Source: an uncultured Lachnospiraceae bacterium (GTDB lineage Bacteria; Bacillota; Clostridia; Lachnospirales; Lachnospiraceae). Taken from it: a stretch of DNA of 44,671 nucleotides. How positions within the stretch are numbered: position 1 is the stretch's first letter; each line of letters starts with the position of its first letter. Below the pieces are notes generated by a model that did not search any database, was not told the DNA's origin, and worked only from the letters and a program-made list of their open reading frames with translations. Both the position numbers and the translations under genes were made by a program. The DNA lies in the NCBI GenBank assembly GCA_910579645.1, contig CAJTVK010000018.1, forward strand, positions 1 to 44,671. The letters are read 5' to 3'. Shown in pieces: positions 7,515 through 15,772 of this stretch.

Positions 7515-8522
7515 TCAATCCCCCTGCTGCTCCGTGCCGCATTTGGAACATTTCCCCTTATCTCCCACTTCCGACAGATGTACCGAAAAAACCGTCCGCT
7601 TCAGTCCTGCACAGTTTACGGAACTATGCGCTTTATTGCCATATTGAGTAATATATGCTATTTCCCTGTTCAGACTGTTTCTGCATCTGGCACAGGAAAA
7701 ATATTTTTCACCGCTTTCATTCCTAAGTTCCGGAAGCATTCCGAGTGTTACAGCCTCTACCGAAGGATTTAAATAGCTGCAGTTACGCGCCATATGGTAC
7801 ACCGTTCCTGTCTCCGCTACATACACAAGAGGGTCCTCATCCGTCATACTTTCACTTCTGCCCGCCGTGTCATAACCGGTCCATGCCCTGCCATAATATC
7901 GGTTTTCCATGGCAAAATCCGGAAAGCCCATAATGGGGATAAAGGGTTTCACTTTATAGGAAGCCACCAACTCTATCACTTCATTTTTCCCCATTACGGA
8001 AGAATTCACAAAATGCAGCCCGGAAACCCCGTTTGCGATAGGGCTGTGTTCCAAATATTCTTTTCCAAGAATATGCACTACCTGATTCCTCGCGTACCCT
8101 TCCGACAAAAGAAAAGAATCTATCTCCTCCGTAAATAGCCCGTCCTCCCCTACAGCTTCCTGAAAGGCATACGCATAAAAAGCCATCCTATTTCCCGTCT
8201 GATGCATAGCTGCCATTAGATTTCCATGCAGTTTCAAAATATGAAAAGCAGACAATATATTCATGAAAAAGAATAGGAATAACGGCAATGCCATGGATGC
8301 CTCCACTGCCATGCTTGCTTTCTGTTTCTTCTTATGAAGGGAGGAAAAGAACGACATCCTCTTTTGAGTCCCAACAGAATGCCTTAATTTAAGAATTTTG
8401 CAAATATGCTTGAATAGACTCTTGCCCGGAGAAACAAATGTTTTTTTGATATGTTCACAGTTACAAACAGGTAACTCAAAAGAGGACATCGTTCTTTTTC
8501 TCCCTTCATAATTTTCAGTCAT
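7515..8522 (-). CDS. TadE-like pseudopilin with two HxxxxC...CxxC (Ada-like zinc) motifs
   Basis: A 335-residue protein. The core resembles TadE: KASMAVEASMALP at 68-80 followed by a membrane helix (to about 97). The C-terminal part holds a duplicated metal-type motif: His243, Cys248, Cys277, Cys280 and His299, Cys304, Cys325, Cys328, resembling Ada-type zinc ribbons seen in surface proteins. The start at 8522 overlaps the upstream stop by 8 nt (ATGACTGA). Residues 1 to about 67 are an unusual extension encoded mostly by an inverted repeat (8332-8511). A start at Met56 (8357) would give a normal short TadE N-terminus but lacks a spaced ribosome site. It is probably a minor pilus component with its bulk outside the membrane. 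Confidence 0.72.
   Translation of the reverse strand: MTENYEGRKRTMSSFELPVCNCEHIKKTFVSPGKSLFKHICKILKLRHSVGTQKRMSFFSSLHKKKQKASMAVEASMALPLFLFFFMNILSAFHILKLHGNLMAAMHQTGNRMAFYAYAFQEAVGEDGLFTEEIDSFLLSEGYARNQVVHILGKEYLEHSPIANGVSGLHFVNSSVMGKNEVIELVASYKVKPFIPIMGFPDFAMENRYYGRAWTGYDTAGRSESMTDEDPLVYVAETGTVYHMARNCSYLNPSVEAVTLGMLPELRNESGEKYFSCARCRNSLNREIAYITQYGNKAHSSVNCAGLKRTVFSVHLSEVGDKGKCSKCGTEQQGD
8332..8511. repeat. 38-bp near-perfect inverted repeat at the start of the TadE-like gene
   Basis: Arms 8332-8369 and 8474-8511 match over 38 bp with three differences, separated by 104 nt. In the minus-strand transcript two of the differences become G-U wobble pairs, leaving one A-C mismatch in a 38-bp stem. 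It begins 4 nt after the TadG-like stop codon and covers codons 5 to about 64 of the TadE-like gene. Possible roles are a translation or RNase III control hairpin, an invertible segment, or a foldback insertion. Confidence 0.85.
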
Positions 8523-9966
8523 AGCCGTACCGCCTTTTCACCTCATAATGATATCCGAACGCACTGGATATGGATATATCCGCCACATAGCTGTCAAAAC
8601 AGGCATCCATACGGAAGTGTTCATTGCCGGGTGTCATACGGATATCCATTTCCATTACATCCATGGAACGCATTGTTTTCTTGTTATCATTTTCCAGAAA
8701 GAGCATGACCCTCAGATAATCTCCGTAATCCAGCCCCCTGCCCCCCGATGCCTTACCCGATATGCTGTCGGGGAAACCCGCCAGATCGGCGATTCCTGTC
8801 CGCCAGTCTGCTGCTGTTTTCAGCAAAGGCACTTTTACGTCATTCAGAAGGCATTTTACGTCCCGAACGCTTTCCATATATGCCCATGCAAATAAAATCG
8901 CATATTTTACCGGTTCCGCCAGTTCCGGCACAAATAAAACGGCCGTCAGGGAAGATGCCAGCAATTCTGCTTCCGCACATTTTCCGGTATCGGTAAAAAT
9001 ATACATTACATTGGCTGCTTCACGCCACAGCAGCAGCCGCTTTACCACATAATCCAGATTTTCCATATCCGAACCCTTGCCGGCAATGATATATTCAATT
9101 TGATATTTAAGCAGGGATTTTTCCAATTCTTTCCCGTAAAATCCGCACTTTTCAAATAAATAACAGTCAAACAGCAAGTCCTCCGTCATTCCCGACGGCT
9201 CACGGAAACCGGGACTGATGCCGGTTCCGTTCTTTCTTTCCCGATGGGAGATATAATTTTCCGGCCGAATAACCGTACCTGAAATATGTGCTCCCTTACC
9301 CAGGACTGTTCCCAAGGTGAAGCTTCCTCTGGAAGCCTCCACCTTGTCCGCAGGATTGTCCAAAGACACTGTTTCCTCCTGCCCTTCCTCATTCATCCGT
9401 ACGGGCAGTTCTATGGCATCTATGCGGGATTGGATACCCGCCCGCTCTTTCCCCAGATCCCGGGTATCCAATTCCAGATTTTTCACCTGTGCCGCCTGCT
9501 CCGACAACTTTACCAACATACCTTCCACCGAGGAATCCTTCATATACTCCAATGCCTGCCGCTTCATCACGTTTCCGCCATAGTCGGAAGCTATGGAATA
9601 TTCCCTGACGACAGCCTTGTCCACCGAAAGCGCCAGCCAGTCACGCGGCGCAAATAAATACTTCTCCCAAGATGTTTTTGCCCGGCGGCAGTTATTCTGC
9701 ATATAACTCCTCAGATGTTCCGAAGAGTTTTCGGCCGCAGCCTTGGAAGTTCCGTAAGACATGTCCACAAACAACAAATCGTACTGCTCCAGCAGTTCTC
9801 TGTGAAACTCCGCCAAAACACTGTTCATTCCGATATCCGCTATACATTCCGCCTCCATCCTTACCGTATGCCTCCTCGCCCCTTCCACTATGGCCAGCAC
9901 AAAAGAAAGAAGCAATGCCAAGGTCAATGACAGATATACGGTCAGATATCCTCCTACCCTTCTCAT
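8515..9966 (-). CDS. DUF5702 (TadG-like) pilus-associated protein
   Basis: A 483-residue protein with an N-terminal membrane helix (GGYLTVYLSLTLALLLSFVL, about 5-27) directly followed by a charged extracytoplasmic region. It matches the DUF5702 family that takes the TadG position in clostridial Tad loci. No enzyme motif is visible. The start ATG overlaps the Flp pilin stop by 4 nt (ATGA), and its own stop overlaps the TadE-like start, so all three are translationally coupled. It probably contributes to pilus assembly or anchoring at the cell surface. The family name is recognised with good confidence; the detailed role is unknown. Confidence 0.8.
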   Translation of the reverse strand: MRRVGGYLTVYLSLTLALLLSFVLAIVEGARRHTVRMEAECIADIGMNSVLAEFHRELLEQYDLLFVDMSYGTSKAAAENSSEHLRSYMQNNCRRAKTSWEKYLFAPRDWLALSVDKAVVREYSIASDYGGNVMKRQALEYMKDSSVEGMLVKLSEQAAQVKNLELDTRDLGKERAGIQSRIDAIELPVRMNEEGQEETVSLDNPADKVEASRGSFTLGTVLGKGAHISGTVIRPENYISHRERKNGTGISPGFREPSGMTEDLLFDCYLFEKCGFYGKELEKSLLKYQIEYIIAGKGSDMENLDYVVKRLLLWREAANVMYIFTDTGKCAEAELLASSLTAVLFVPELAEPVKYAILFAWAYMESVRDVKCLLNDVKVPLLKTAADWRTGIADLAGFPDSISGKASGGRGLDYGDYLRVMLFLENDNKKTMRSMDVMEMDIRMTPGNEHFRMDACFDSYVADISISSAFGYHYEVKRRYGYD

Positions 9967-10148
9967 GACATAACCGTATTGCTGTCTTCGGTTATTTTCT
10001 TAAAGACATTAGTCACCAAGGTTCTAAGCTGTTTCTTAAAAATGATGACAAGTCCGATCAGAACCACAATGATTAAAATGACTTCCACTGTGCCCATCCC
10101 CTGTTCTTCTGCCATAAATTCCTTAAAATTCTTCAGTTTTCTTCTCAT
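9963..10148 (-). CDS. flp: Flp1-family type IVb pilin
   Basis: The major pilin candidate: 61 residues, with a basic leader (MRRKLKNFKEFMAEEQG), the class III prepilin site G-MGTVE where cleavage follows Gly and Glu is at +5 of the mature chain, and one long hydrophobic helix (VILIIVVLIGLVIIF). The ATG at 10148 has GGAGG five bases upstream; an upstream extension to 10211 is open but has no ribosome site and would spoil the leader. It follows tadC by 86 nt. The two A24 peptidases of the operon are the expected processing enzymes and TadA/TadB/TadC the assembly motor. Confidence 0.9.
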   Translation of the reverse strand: MRRKLKNFKEFMAEEQGMGTVEVILIIVVLIGLVIIFKKQLRTLVTNVFKKITEDSNTVMS

Positions 10149-10234
10149 ATACGCCTCCGTTTCTGTGCGGCTTTTACTAAATGGCAAGTTTGCAATGCCG
10201 CACGGACACAAACTTACAGGTTAAAAATTATCGG

Positions 10235-11689
10235 TTAAACGGAAAAAGAAAAATATGCGGGTATGATGATAAGTATCATAACGATACCCAACATCATCAT
10301 CATTGGCAAAAGCAGCTTTGTCCCCGCTTCCTCCCCCAACCTGCGTGCCATGTTTTTGCGTTCTTCCAAAGCATTTCCGGCCTCCTGCCGAAGCGCCTCT
10401 AAAATACCGCTGCTTCCCTTCCTGAGATTTTGCACCAAAAGATTGGAAAACTTCATATACTGCATCAAACGGCATCTTTTGCCGAAACGGGTATATGCCG
10501 CAGATTCCGGAACTCCGCTGTCCAATTCATGACAGGTAATCAGCATTTCCTCATATACATAATGCATCGTGCCGCCCTCCTGTTTTTCTTTCTCGTAATC
10601 CGAAGCAATTTTGCGAAATACATTGCGAACCGTCATTCCCGCTCCCATATATAGGGTGATACGGCTGACCAGCTGAGGATAATCCAAGAGCATCTGTCTG
10701 TTTCGCGCTTCCGCCTTGTCCCGCAGTTCTTTATCTCTCAGAAAATAGACGGCTCCCGCTCCGGTTATGATTAACAGAAATATAAGGCCGCTGCTATTTT
10801 CCCTTTTCTCACTCCATCTCAGTTTTTTTCCGTCTACATATTCCGGCAGTTCCACCTGCGCCTCATGCCTGCTCTTTCGCTCCTGCAGATTCAGCAAGTC
10901 ATACACTTTTTTCCGAAATGCCTCTGCCTCCGAATATACAGGCGGGAAAACATGCACCGCAAATTGATATTCTTCCTCATAGTCTTTATAAGTGAGTATG
11001 GCTGTCAGGCAGACTGACTCCCCTTCTTCCCCAATATCTGCATTGGATACGCTGCCGTCCGATAAAATACAAGAATAATTGTCGCTCTCCCATTCTATGC
11101 GGAACGGATAGCCCTCTGCATTTCTGATTAAGTCCAAGTTTCCCCTTACCTCTTCCAAAGAAAGATTCTCAGCCAATATTAAATCCGGCAGACTCCCGGC
11201 CAGCTGTCTCCCCAGCCGCCTTACTACATCCTTTTCATATTCCAGTTCCCCTACAGCAACCGCAAAATCCTGCATATGGGAATTCCCGTTCTCTTCCATG
11301 ATTTCCGCCTGCAGTTCTGTTTCCGCATCTCCCATGCCATATGCATTTCTTTTCAGGTACTTTCCGTCTTCCAGCACGCCATCCGTTTCGCTGACTAAAT
11401 AAAGACATGCGGAAAATAATGTTCCGGCAAAAAGCATTCCGGCAAAGAGCCTTATTTTCCCGATGTAGAACTGTCTTAGCCACTCCCCTTCCTTTTCCGC
11501 CCTACCTCCGCTGTCCGGCCGCAATAAACAGATATATTCCTGAATATGTTGATGCCCGAACATCCCTTTCTTCCTGCCCTGTTCATAAAGATATGCGGAT
11601 ATGCCCATACCCTTCCGTCTCGCCAGACAGTACAGAATCAAAAACATAACTACTGCCGCTACATAAATTACCATCCTTTTACACCTCAA
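10235..11689 (-). CDS. tadC: TadC-like platform protein with a large extracytoplasmic insert
   Basis: Inner-membrane platform protein of the Tad machine. The C-terminal 170 residues are the type II secretion F domain (LLDYPQLVSRITLYMGAGMT, later ARRLGEEAGTKLLLPMMMM) ending in a membrane helix. At 484 residues it is much longer than a usual TadC (about 300). Between helices near 82-100 and 312-330 lies an extra segment of about 200 residues predicted to be outside the membrane. It contains a beta-rich stretch (about 180-255) that could be a bacterial Ig-like fold (inference). The ATG overlaps the tadB stop by 11 nt. The gene is the sixth last of the operon. Confidence 0.85.
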   Translation of the reverse strand: MRCKRMVIYVAAVVMFLILYCLARRKGMGISAYLYEQGRKKGMFGHQHIQEYICLLRPDSGGRAEKEGEWLRQFYIGKIRLFAGMLFAGTLFSACLYLVSETDGVLEDGKYLKRNAYGMGDAETELQAEIMEENGNSHMQDFAVAVGELEYEKDVVRRLGRQLAGSLPDLILAENLSLEEVRGNLDLIRNAEGYPFRIEWESDNYSCILSDGSVSNADIGEEGESVCLTAILTYKDYEEEYQFAVHVFPPVYSEAEAFRKKVYDLLNLQERKSRHEAQVELPEYVDGKKLRWSEKRENSSGLIFLLIITGAGAVYFLRDKELRDKAEARNRQMLLDYPQLVSRITLYMGAGMTVRNVFRKIASDYEKEKQEGGTMHYVYEEMLITCHELDSGVPESAAYTRFGKRCRLMQYMKFSNLLVQNLRKGSSGILEALRQEAGNALEERKNMARRLGEEAGTKLLLPMMMMLGIVMILIIIPAYFSFSV

Positions 11690-12455
11690 TATTTACGATT
11701 TTCCGTGACAAAAGCACGGCTCCAATATAGACCGCCAGACATACCGTCATCAGTATTATGCCTATAAGATTATGATAAAGCACATCAAAAAACCCCTTGG
11801 AAGTAACGCTGATATAAAGCAAGATACCGAAAGGCACTATGTTCATAATCTTTTGCTCCAGCTTTCTTGCACTAATCAACACCTGTATTTCATTTTCCGT
11901 CTCCGCTTTGTCCTCAATGACGGATGCGCTGCGCCCGATTACTTCCGTCAGATTGCCCCCGCTTCTTTTGGCTGCCGCAAAGACCTGCGCAAATTCTTTA
12001 ATCTCCTCCACGCCGGAACGCCTGCCGAAATCATACAGCATTGTCTCCAATACCATGTTATTGCCCAATCCCGATATCATTGCATAAAACTCCCTGCAAA
12101 TGATACTTTCCTTCCCATACAGCAACGCCATATCTTCATATGCCTGCCGAAAAGAATTTTCCACGGAATATCCGGCTTTCTGATTGGCCGATACGGCAAG
12201 AATTGCATTCTTAAACTGCATTGCAGTCTCTTTTTGCTCTTTCCGGAGCCGATCTGCGGAAGCCATCCGCTGATACAGAAAAAAGATAGGCATCAGAAAC
12301 GGCATTGCCCATACGGAGCGGTAGAAAAAGAAGGAGATAACAGCAATGATTCCTATGCCTGCCAGAATGTCTTTCCTGCGTTCCCTGCATCTTCGTATCC
12401 ATGCAGCAATCCTGTTTTTACAAACCAATTCCCGCCGCCCTGAGTTTTTCAACAT
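11679..12455 (-). CDS. tadB: TadB-like type II secretion F platform protein
   Basis: A 258-residue membrane protein with two N-terminal hydrophobic helices (about 30-66), a cytoplasmic F domain (FKNAILAVSANQKAGYSVEN, and FAQVFAAAKRSGGNLTEVI near 155-173, the most conserved TadB motif) and two C-terminal helices. It pairs with TadC to form the platform on which TadA acts. The start lies inside the tadA 3' end (38-nt overlap) with GAGGAG nine bases upstream of the ATG, so translation is coupled. Confidence 0.92.
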   Translation of the reverse strand: MLKNSGRRELVCKNRIAAWIRRCRERRKDILAGIGIIAVISFFFYRSVWAMPFLMPIFFLYQRMASADRLRKEQKETAMQFKNAILAVSANQKAGYSVENSFRQAYEDMALLYGKESIICREFYAMISGLGNNMVLETMLYDFGRRSGVEEIKEFAQVFAAAKRSGGNLTEVIGRSASVIEDKAETENEIQVLISARKLEQKIMNIVPFGILLYISVTSKGFFDVLYHNLIGIILMTVCLAVYIGAVLLSRKIVNIEV

Positions 12456-13680
12456 TTTCTAATTCTCCTCTTTTCCTTAAAATACCCTTTACTTTCCCGC
12501 ATCGGTCTTCTCCGTCTTCCTCAAAGGCATACAGAGGCTCCAGAATTATTTCGGTTCCTGCAAAACCCCTGATTTCTGCAATTTCCAGCACCTTTCTGCT
12601 TTTATCCCTAAGCCGGCCCAAATGAATCACAATATCCAATCCGGACGCAATCTGCTGTCGGATTGCCATAAGCGGAAGCTCCATGCCCATTAATATCATA
12701 GTTTCCAACCTGCCCAGCATATCCCTGCTGCCGTTGGCATGTCCGGTGGACATGGAGCCGTCATGCCCTGTATTCAGACACTGCATCATATCAATTGCCT
12801 CACTGCCGCGCACCTCACCCACTATGATTCTGTCCGGCCGCATGCGCAGGCTTGTTTTAATCAATTCCCGCATGGTTACCGGCCTGCATCCTTCCACATT
12901 GGCATTGCGTGTTTCCATTCTCACCAAATTGGGGATATCACGCAGCTGAAGTTCCGCATTATCTTCTATTGTAATCACTCTCTCATCTCTGGGGATATAT
13001 GCCGAAAGGGCATTCAAAAAGGTAGTTTTGCCGGAGCCCGTGCCCCCGCTTATAAATATGTTATATTTTGCCCGCACCAAGCGGGAAAGAAATTCTGCCG
13101 CTTCCGCAGTGACGGAACCCATTGCCGTAAGTTCTTCCATCCCGATGGGATGTTCCGGAAATCGCCGGATGGTAAGAATCGGACCGTTCAACGCAACCGG
13201 GCTTAAGACCACATTCACACGGGAACCGTTATCAAGCCTTGCGTCCACAATGGGCGACGCTTCATTGACTGTCCGGTTGCATCCGGCCGCAATCTGCTGA
13301 ATCACGTCTTCCAGCTTCTCTTTGGATTCAAAGCGCATCCCATATGCGCTTATGCATCCTTCCCTCTCGATAAATATTCCGTCCGTGCCGTTGACCATAA
13401 TCTCCGTCACCTCGGAATCCTCCACCAATTCCTGCAGAATATCCAGTTTTCGTATGGAATGAAACAACTCCTGCCGCAGCCGGTTCCGTTCTTCCAGCCG
13501 CAATATACGTTTCTTGCTCTCACTTATAATCAGGCTGTCTATCATTTCCTTTATTTCTTCGTCCGACGTTTCCTTGGAAAAATCCAGCTTGTCCAATATA
13601 GTATCTTTCAGCTTCCGTTTACAGTCATCCAAATTTCCCCTCACATCCGCTTCCTTTTCATGTTCCGGCCTCATGCCCAT
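12418..13680 (-). CDS. tadA: CpaF/TadA-type pilus assembly ATPase
   Basis: Cytoplasmic hexameric motor ATPase that powers Flp pilus assembly. The 420-residue protein has Walker A GGTGSGKTT at about 212-220, an Asp box region (TIEDNAELQL), the Walker B RIIVGEVRG at about 284-292, and the His box region (STGHANGSRD). These are all intact. The start at 13680 is chosen because AGGAGG lies six bases upstream; an upstream extension of 13 codons is open but less likely. It overlaps the tadZ stop by 23 nt. Confidence 0.95.
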   Translation of the reverse strand: MGMRPEHEKEADVRGNLDDCKRKLKDTILDKLDFSKETSDEEIKEMIDSLIISESKKRILRLEERNRLRQELFHSIRKLDILQELVEDSEVTEIMVNGTDGIFIEREGCISAYGMRFESKEKLEDVIQQIAAGCNRTVNEASPIVDARLDNGSRVNVVLSPVALNGPILTIRRFPEHPIGMEELTAMGSVTAEAAEFLSRLVRAKYNIFISGGTGSGKTTFLNALSAYIPRDERVITIEDNAELQLRDIPNLVRMETRNANVEGCRPVTMRELIKTSLRMRPDRIIVGEVRGSEAIDMMQCLNTGHDGSMSTGHANGSRDMLGRLETMILMGMELPLMAIRQQIASGLDIVIHLGRLRDKSRKVLEIAEIRGFAGTEIILEPLYAFEEDGEDRCGKVKGILRKRGELENVEKLRAAGIGL

Positions 13681-14668
13681 ATATTTCCTCCTGAATGATT
13701 TTCCTGACACACACCGCAATCTCCCCGCGGGTCAGCTGTTCAATCCCCGGCGGTATTCTGCGGAACAACGGCAGTTTCCACTTTTTTGTCTTAGCCGCAA
13801 TATCTTCATAGTTCATGGACTGTATCAATGCTTCATACTGACGTATTTTCGCTTCCGCCATTCCGTCCTCTTTCACAATCGTAAATATCCGATAGCATTC
13901 CCGCAATACGTCAAACAGCCCCTGCATCTGTTCCGATAAATCCAGAATAAGATATTCATATTCCGAAATCCGTTCAATTTCCGTAAATAATTGTATCCAC
14001 TGTTCTCCCGTTATGCCTCCCAGTTCCTGATAGGAAATTACGGGAGGTATGTAGTCCATCCCATTCAGGCACTGCACCAGTCCGTCCAGCTTATAAGCCA
14101 GTTTGTCCTTCTCACAGTTCAGATAATAAAGCACATCCATAATATTGGCTTGAAATTCCCGATTCAGCAAATAGCCGAAACCGGAGTAGAATTCAAAATT
14201 CAGATACAAGGTCTTATGCTCCTTGGCCAATATCTGTCCCATGCTTAAAGCAAATGTAGTCTGCATGCTGCGTCGCACCGGCGTATAAATGCCGATAATT
14301 TTCATCCTGTTTCCGGTTGCCAGCCGGCGCGGAACCTCTTCCCTGCTGCCCGTATAACTCTCCATAATTTCTTTGAGAATGCAGTCTGAAGCCTGATATT
14401 TATTTACGTTTTCCACTCCGCACCCCACTTCATTCCCGCTTTCATTCAAAATGACCATATGCCGTACGGACAGCTTCATTTCCTCCGTATATGCATTTTC
14501 CGCCACCAACAGCAGTTCCACCTCGTTCCGCTGCGTAAAATCCTTTAACTTATCCGGCTCCGTAAAAGAATGTATCTCAAAAGGAAACATACTCTTTCTT
14601 TCCAGATAATCGGCCATCCGGTACAGATAATCCTGTTCCCTGTCACAAATCGCCATAATCTTTTTCAT
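13658..14668 (-). CDS. tadZ: TadZ/CpaE-like protein, receiver-like plus degenerate MinD-type ATPase
   Basis: A 336-residue protein in the TadZ position. The N-terminal 120 residues resemble an atypical receiver domain (MKKIMAICDREQDYL, VELLLVAENA). The rest is MinD/ParA-like (TLYLNFEFYSGFG; YEYLILDLSEQ). The deviant Walker A loop is abnormal: YTPVRRSMQTTFAL has no lysine at the GK(S/T) position, so ATP hydrolysis is doubtful. TadZ proteins place the pilus machine in the cell, and lysine-poor TadZ forms occur in clostridia as far as I recall. It overlaps the peptidase gene by 4 nt (ATGA) and tadA by 23 nt. Confidence 0.8.
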   Translation of the reverse strand: MKKIMAICDREQDYLYRMADYLERKSMFPFEIHSFTEPDKLKDFTQRNEVELLLVAENAYTEEMKLSVRHMVILNESGNEVGCGVENVNKYQASDCILKEIMESYTGSREEVPRRLATGNRMKIIGIYTPVRRSMQTTFALSMGQILAKEHKTLYLNFEFYSGFGYLLNREFQANIMDVLYYLNCEKDKLAYKLDGLVQCLNGMDYIPPVISYQELGGITGEQWIQLFTEIERISEYEYLILDLSEQMQGLFDVLRECYRIFTIVKEDGMAEAKIRQYEALIQSMNYEDIAAKTKKWKLPLFRRIPPGIEQLTRGEIAVCVRKIIQEEIYGHEAGT

Positions 14669-15189
14669 CGGAATAACCCTCCCTTGTAAATGACAACTCC
14701 TAAAAATACAGGCAGCGCAAAATGGATTTTATCTTTTTTCCTGCCTTTTTCTCCCGCTTCCTCATCCCCGTACATTTTCCACTCCCCGGTTCCGGCAACC
14801 TCGCGGATATAAGAAATCAGATAGCGGAACCGCTGCAGAAAGTTTTTTTCCGCCATCATCTTAAAAAACGAGAAGACTGCACCGATGAAAAAGGAAATCC
14901 CCAAGCAGATTACCGTTTCCTTTATGGACAGAAAACATCCCACGGATGCCAGCAGCTTTATGTCCCCGGCACCCAGACAGTTGACCATGAAAAGGGGATA
15001 CAACAGCATGACCGGAATCGTCATGGAAATCAGAGCCGTCACAAGCCCTTCCGCCCCACCCCTCCACACGGAATAGGACAGCCCGCCCATTACCGCAAGG
15101 CAAATCCATTCATTATATATTTTGTCAAAGCACACATCCATAACTGCTGCGACTGCCAAAACAATAAATAAAATAACTGAAATACACAT
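14665..15189 (-). CDS. tadV: Type IV prepilin peptidase, A24 family (TadV/CpaA-like), first gene of the Tad operon
   Basis: A polytopic membrane aspartyl peptidase of about 174 residues. The two catalytic aspartates are in AVMDVCFDKIYNEW and in the GAGDIKLLA motif. The C-terminus carries an extra charged stretch (EEAGEKGRKKDK) before a last hydrophobic segment. I chose the ATG at 15189 (MCISVILF) because AAAGGAAAGGG precedes it; the upstream ATG at 15216 lacks a ribosome site. It opens the operon about 120 nt downstream of a strong promoter and overlaps tadZ by 4 nt. The probable substrate is the Flp pilin, although a second A24 enzyme exists downstream. Confidence 0.88.
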   Translation of the reverse strand: MCISVILFIVLAVAAVMDVCFDKIYNEWICLAVMGGLSYSVWRGGAEGLVTALISMTIPVMLLYPLFMVNCLGAGDIKLLASVGCFLSIKETVICLGISFFIGAVFSFFKMMAEKNFLQRFRYLISYIREVAGTGEWKMYGDEEAGEKGRKKDKIHFALPVFLGVVIYKGGLFR

Positions 15190-15307
15190 CACCCTTTCCT
15201 TTGTATCACTTTCCATAAACCGGTTTGGGAATTGTGGAACGATTTCTTGTTCCGTGAAATATGCGGCCTGTCCGGCCGAAATTTTGAAGTTCTGAACTGA
15301 TAAATAG

Positions 15308-15336
15308 ATTATAACGATAAAGCGGGGTTTTGTCCA
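15308..15336 (-). promoter_or_regulatory. Sigma-A promoter of the Tad operon
   Basis: On the minus strand a TGGACA box (15331-15336) is separated by exactly 17 nt from a perfect TATAAT (15308-15313). It lies about 120 nt upstream of the first peptidase gene. Two small hairpins (CGGCC/GGCCG near 15270 and GGAAC/GTTCC near 15245) lie in the leader between promoter and gene, whose role is unknown. Confidence 0.75.
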
Positions 15337-15371
15337 GTGTTTCAGGACGATGAATGAAGCTTCGGCACTTT

Positions 15372-15644
15372 CTATAGAATCTTATATAGGTTTATGCCAT
15401 AGAGCATAATCAGACCGGGAAACCCCAAAACCCCGGATGTCAATACCGTAAAAGGGTTTACACCGATAGCAATGGAAATCCCTCTGGACACAAGGAAACC
15501 ATTCATGAAAAAAATAGCCACCGTGCCCGTCACTGCACGGAAAATAAAGTTGATGATCCATTCTTTTTTTCTGCGGAAAGCCCCAATCAGCAATACAAGC
15601 ACACACGCTGCCACAATCATAATCCCGCTGATATAATAATCCAT
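15372..15644 (-). CDS. bofA: BofA-family pro-sigma-K processing inhibitor-like protein
   Basis: A small membrane protein of about 90 residues with two hydrophobic helices and the BofA-family C-terminal pattern (FLVSRGISIAIGVNPFTVLT, then GVLGFPGLIMLYGINL). In Bacillus, BofA holds the SpoIVFB protease inactive in the forespore outer membrane during sporulation. I chose the ATG at 15644 with GGGGTG six bases upstream; a GTG three codons earlier is possible. It is transcribed away from the DUF2508 gene, a partner it usually follows on the same strand near recR, so the local order is rearranged here. Confidence 0.85.
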   Translation of the reverse strand: MDYYISGIMIVAACVLVLLIGAFRRKKEWIINFIFRAVTGTVAIFFMNGFLVSRGISIAIGVNPFTVLTSGVLGFPGLIMLYGINLYKIL

Positions 15645-15772
15645 TCCGGTCACCCCATATATTTGACGTTACCTATATATATGACAGGCATTTTTTTGAT
15701 ATTACATGAATATTTGAAAGGTTACTGTCTATACTTAGAAAAAGAGGAAAAATTTGTAAAAGAGGTGTAAGC

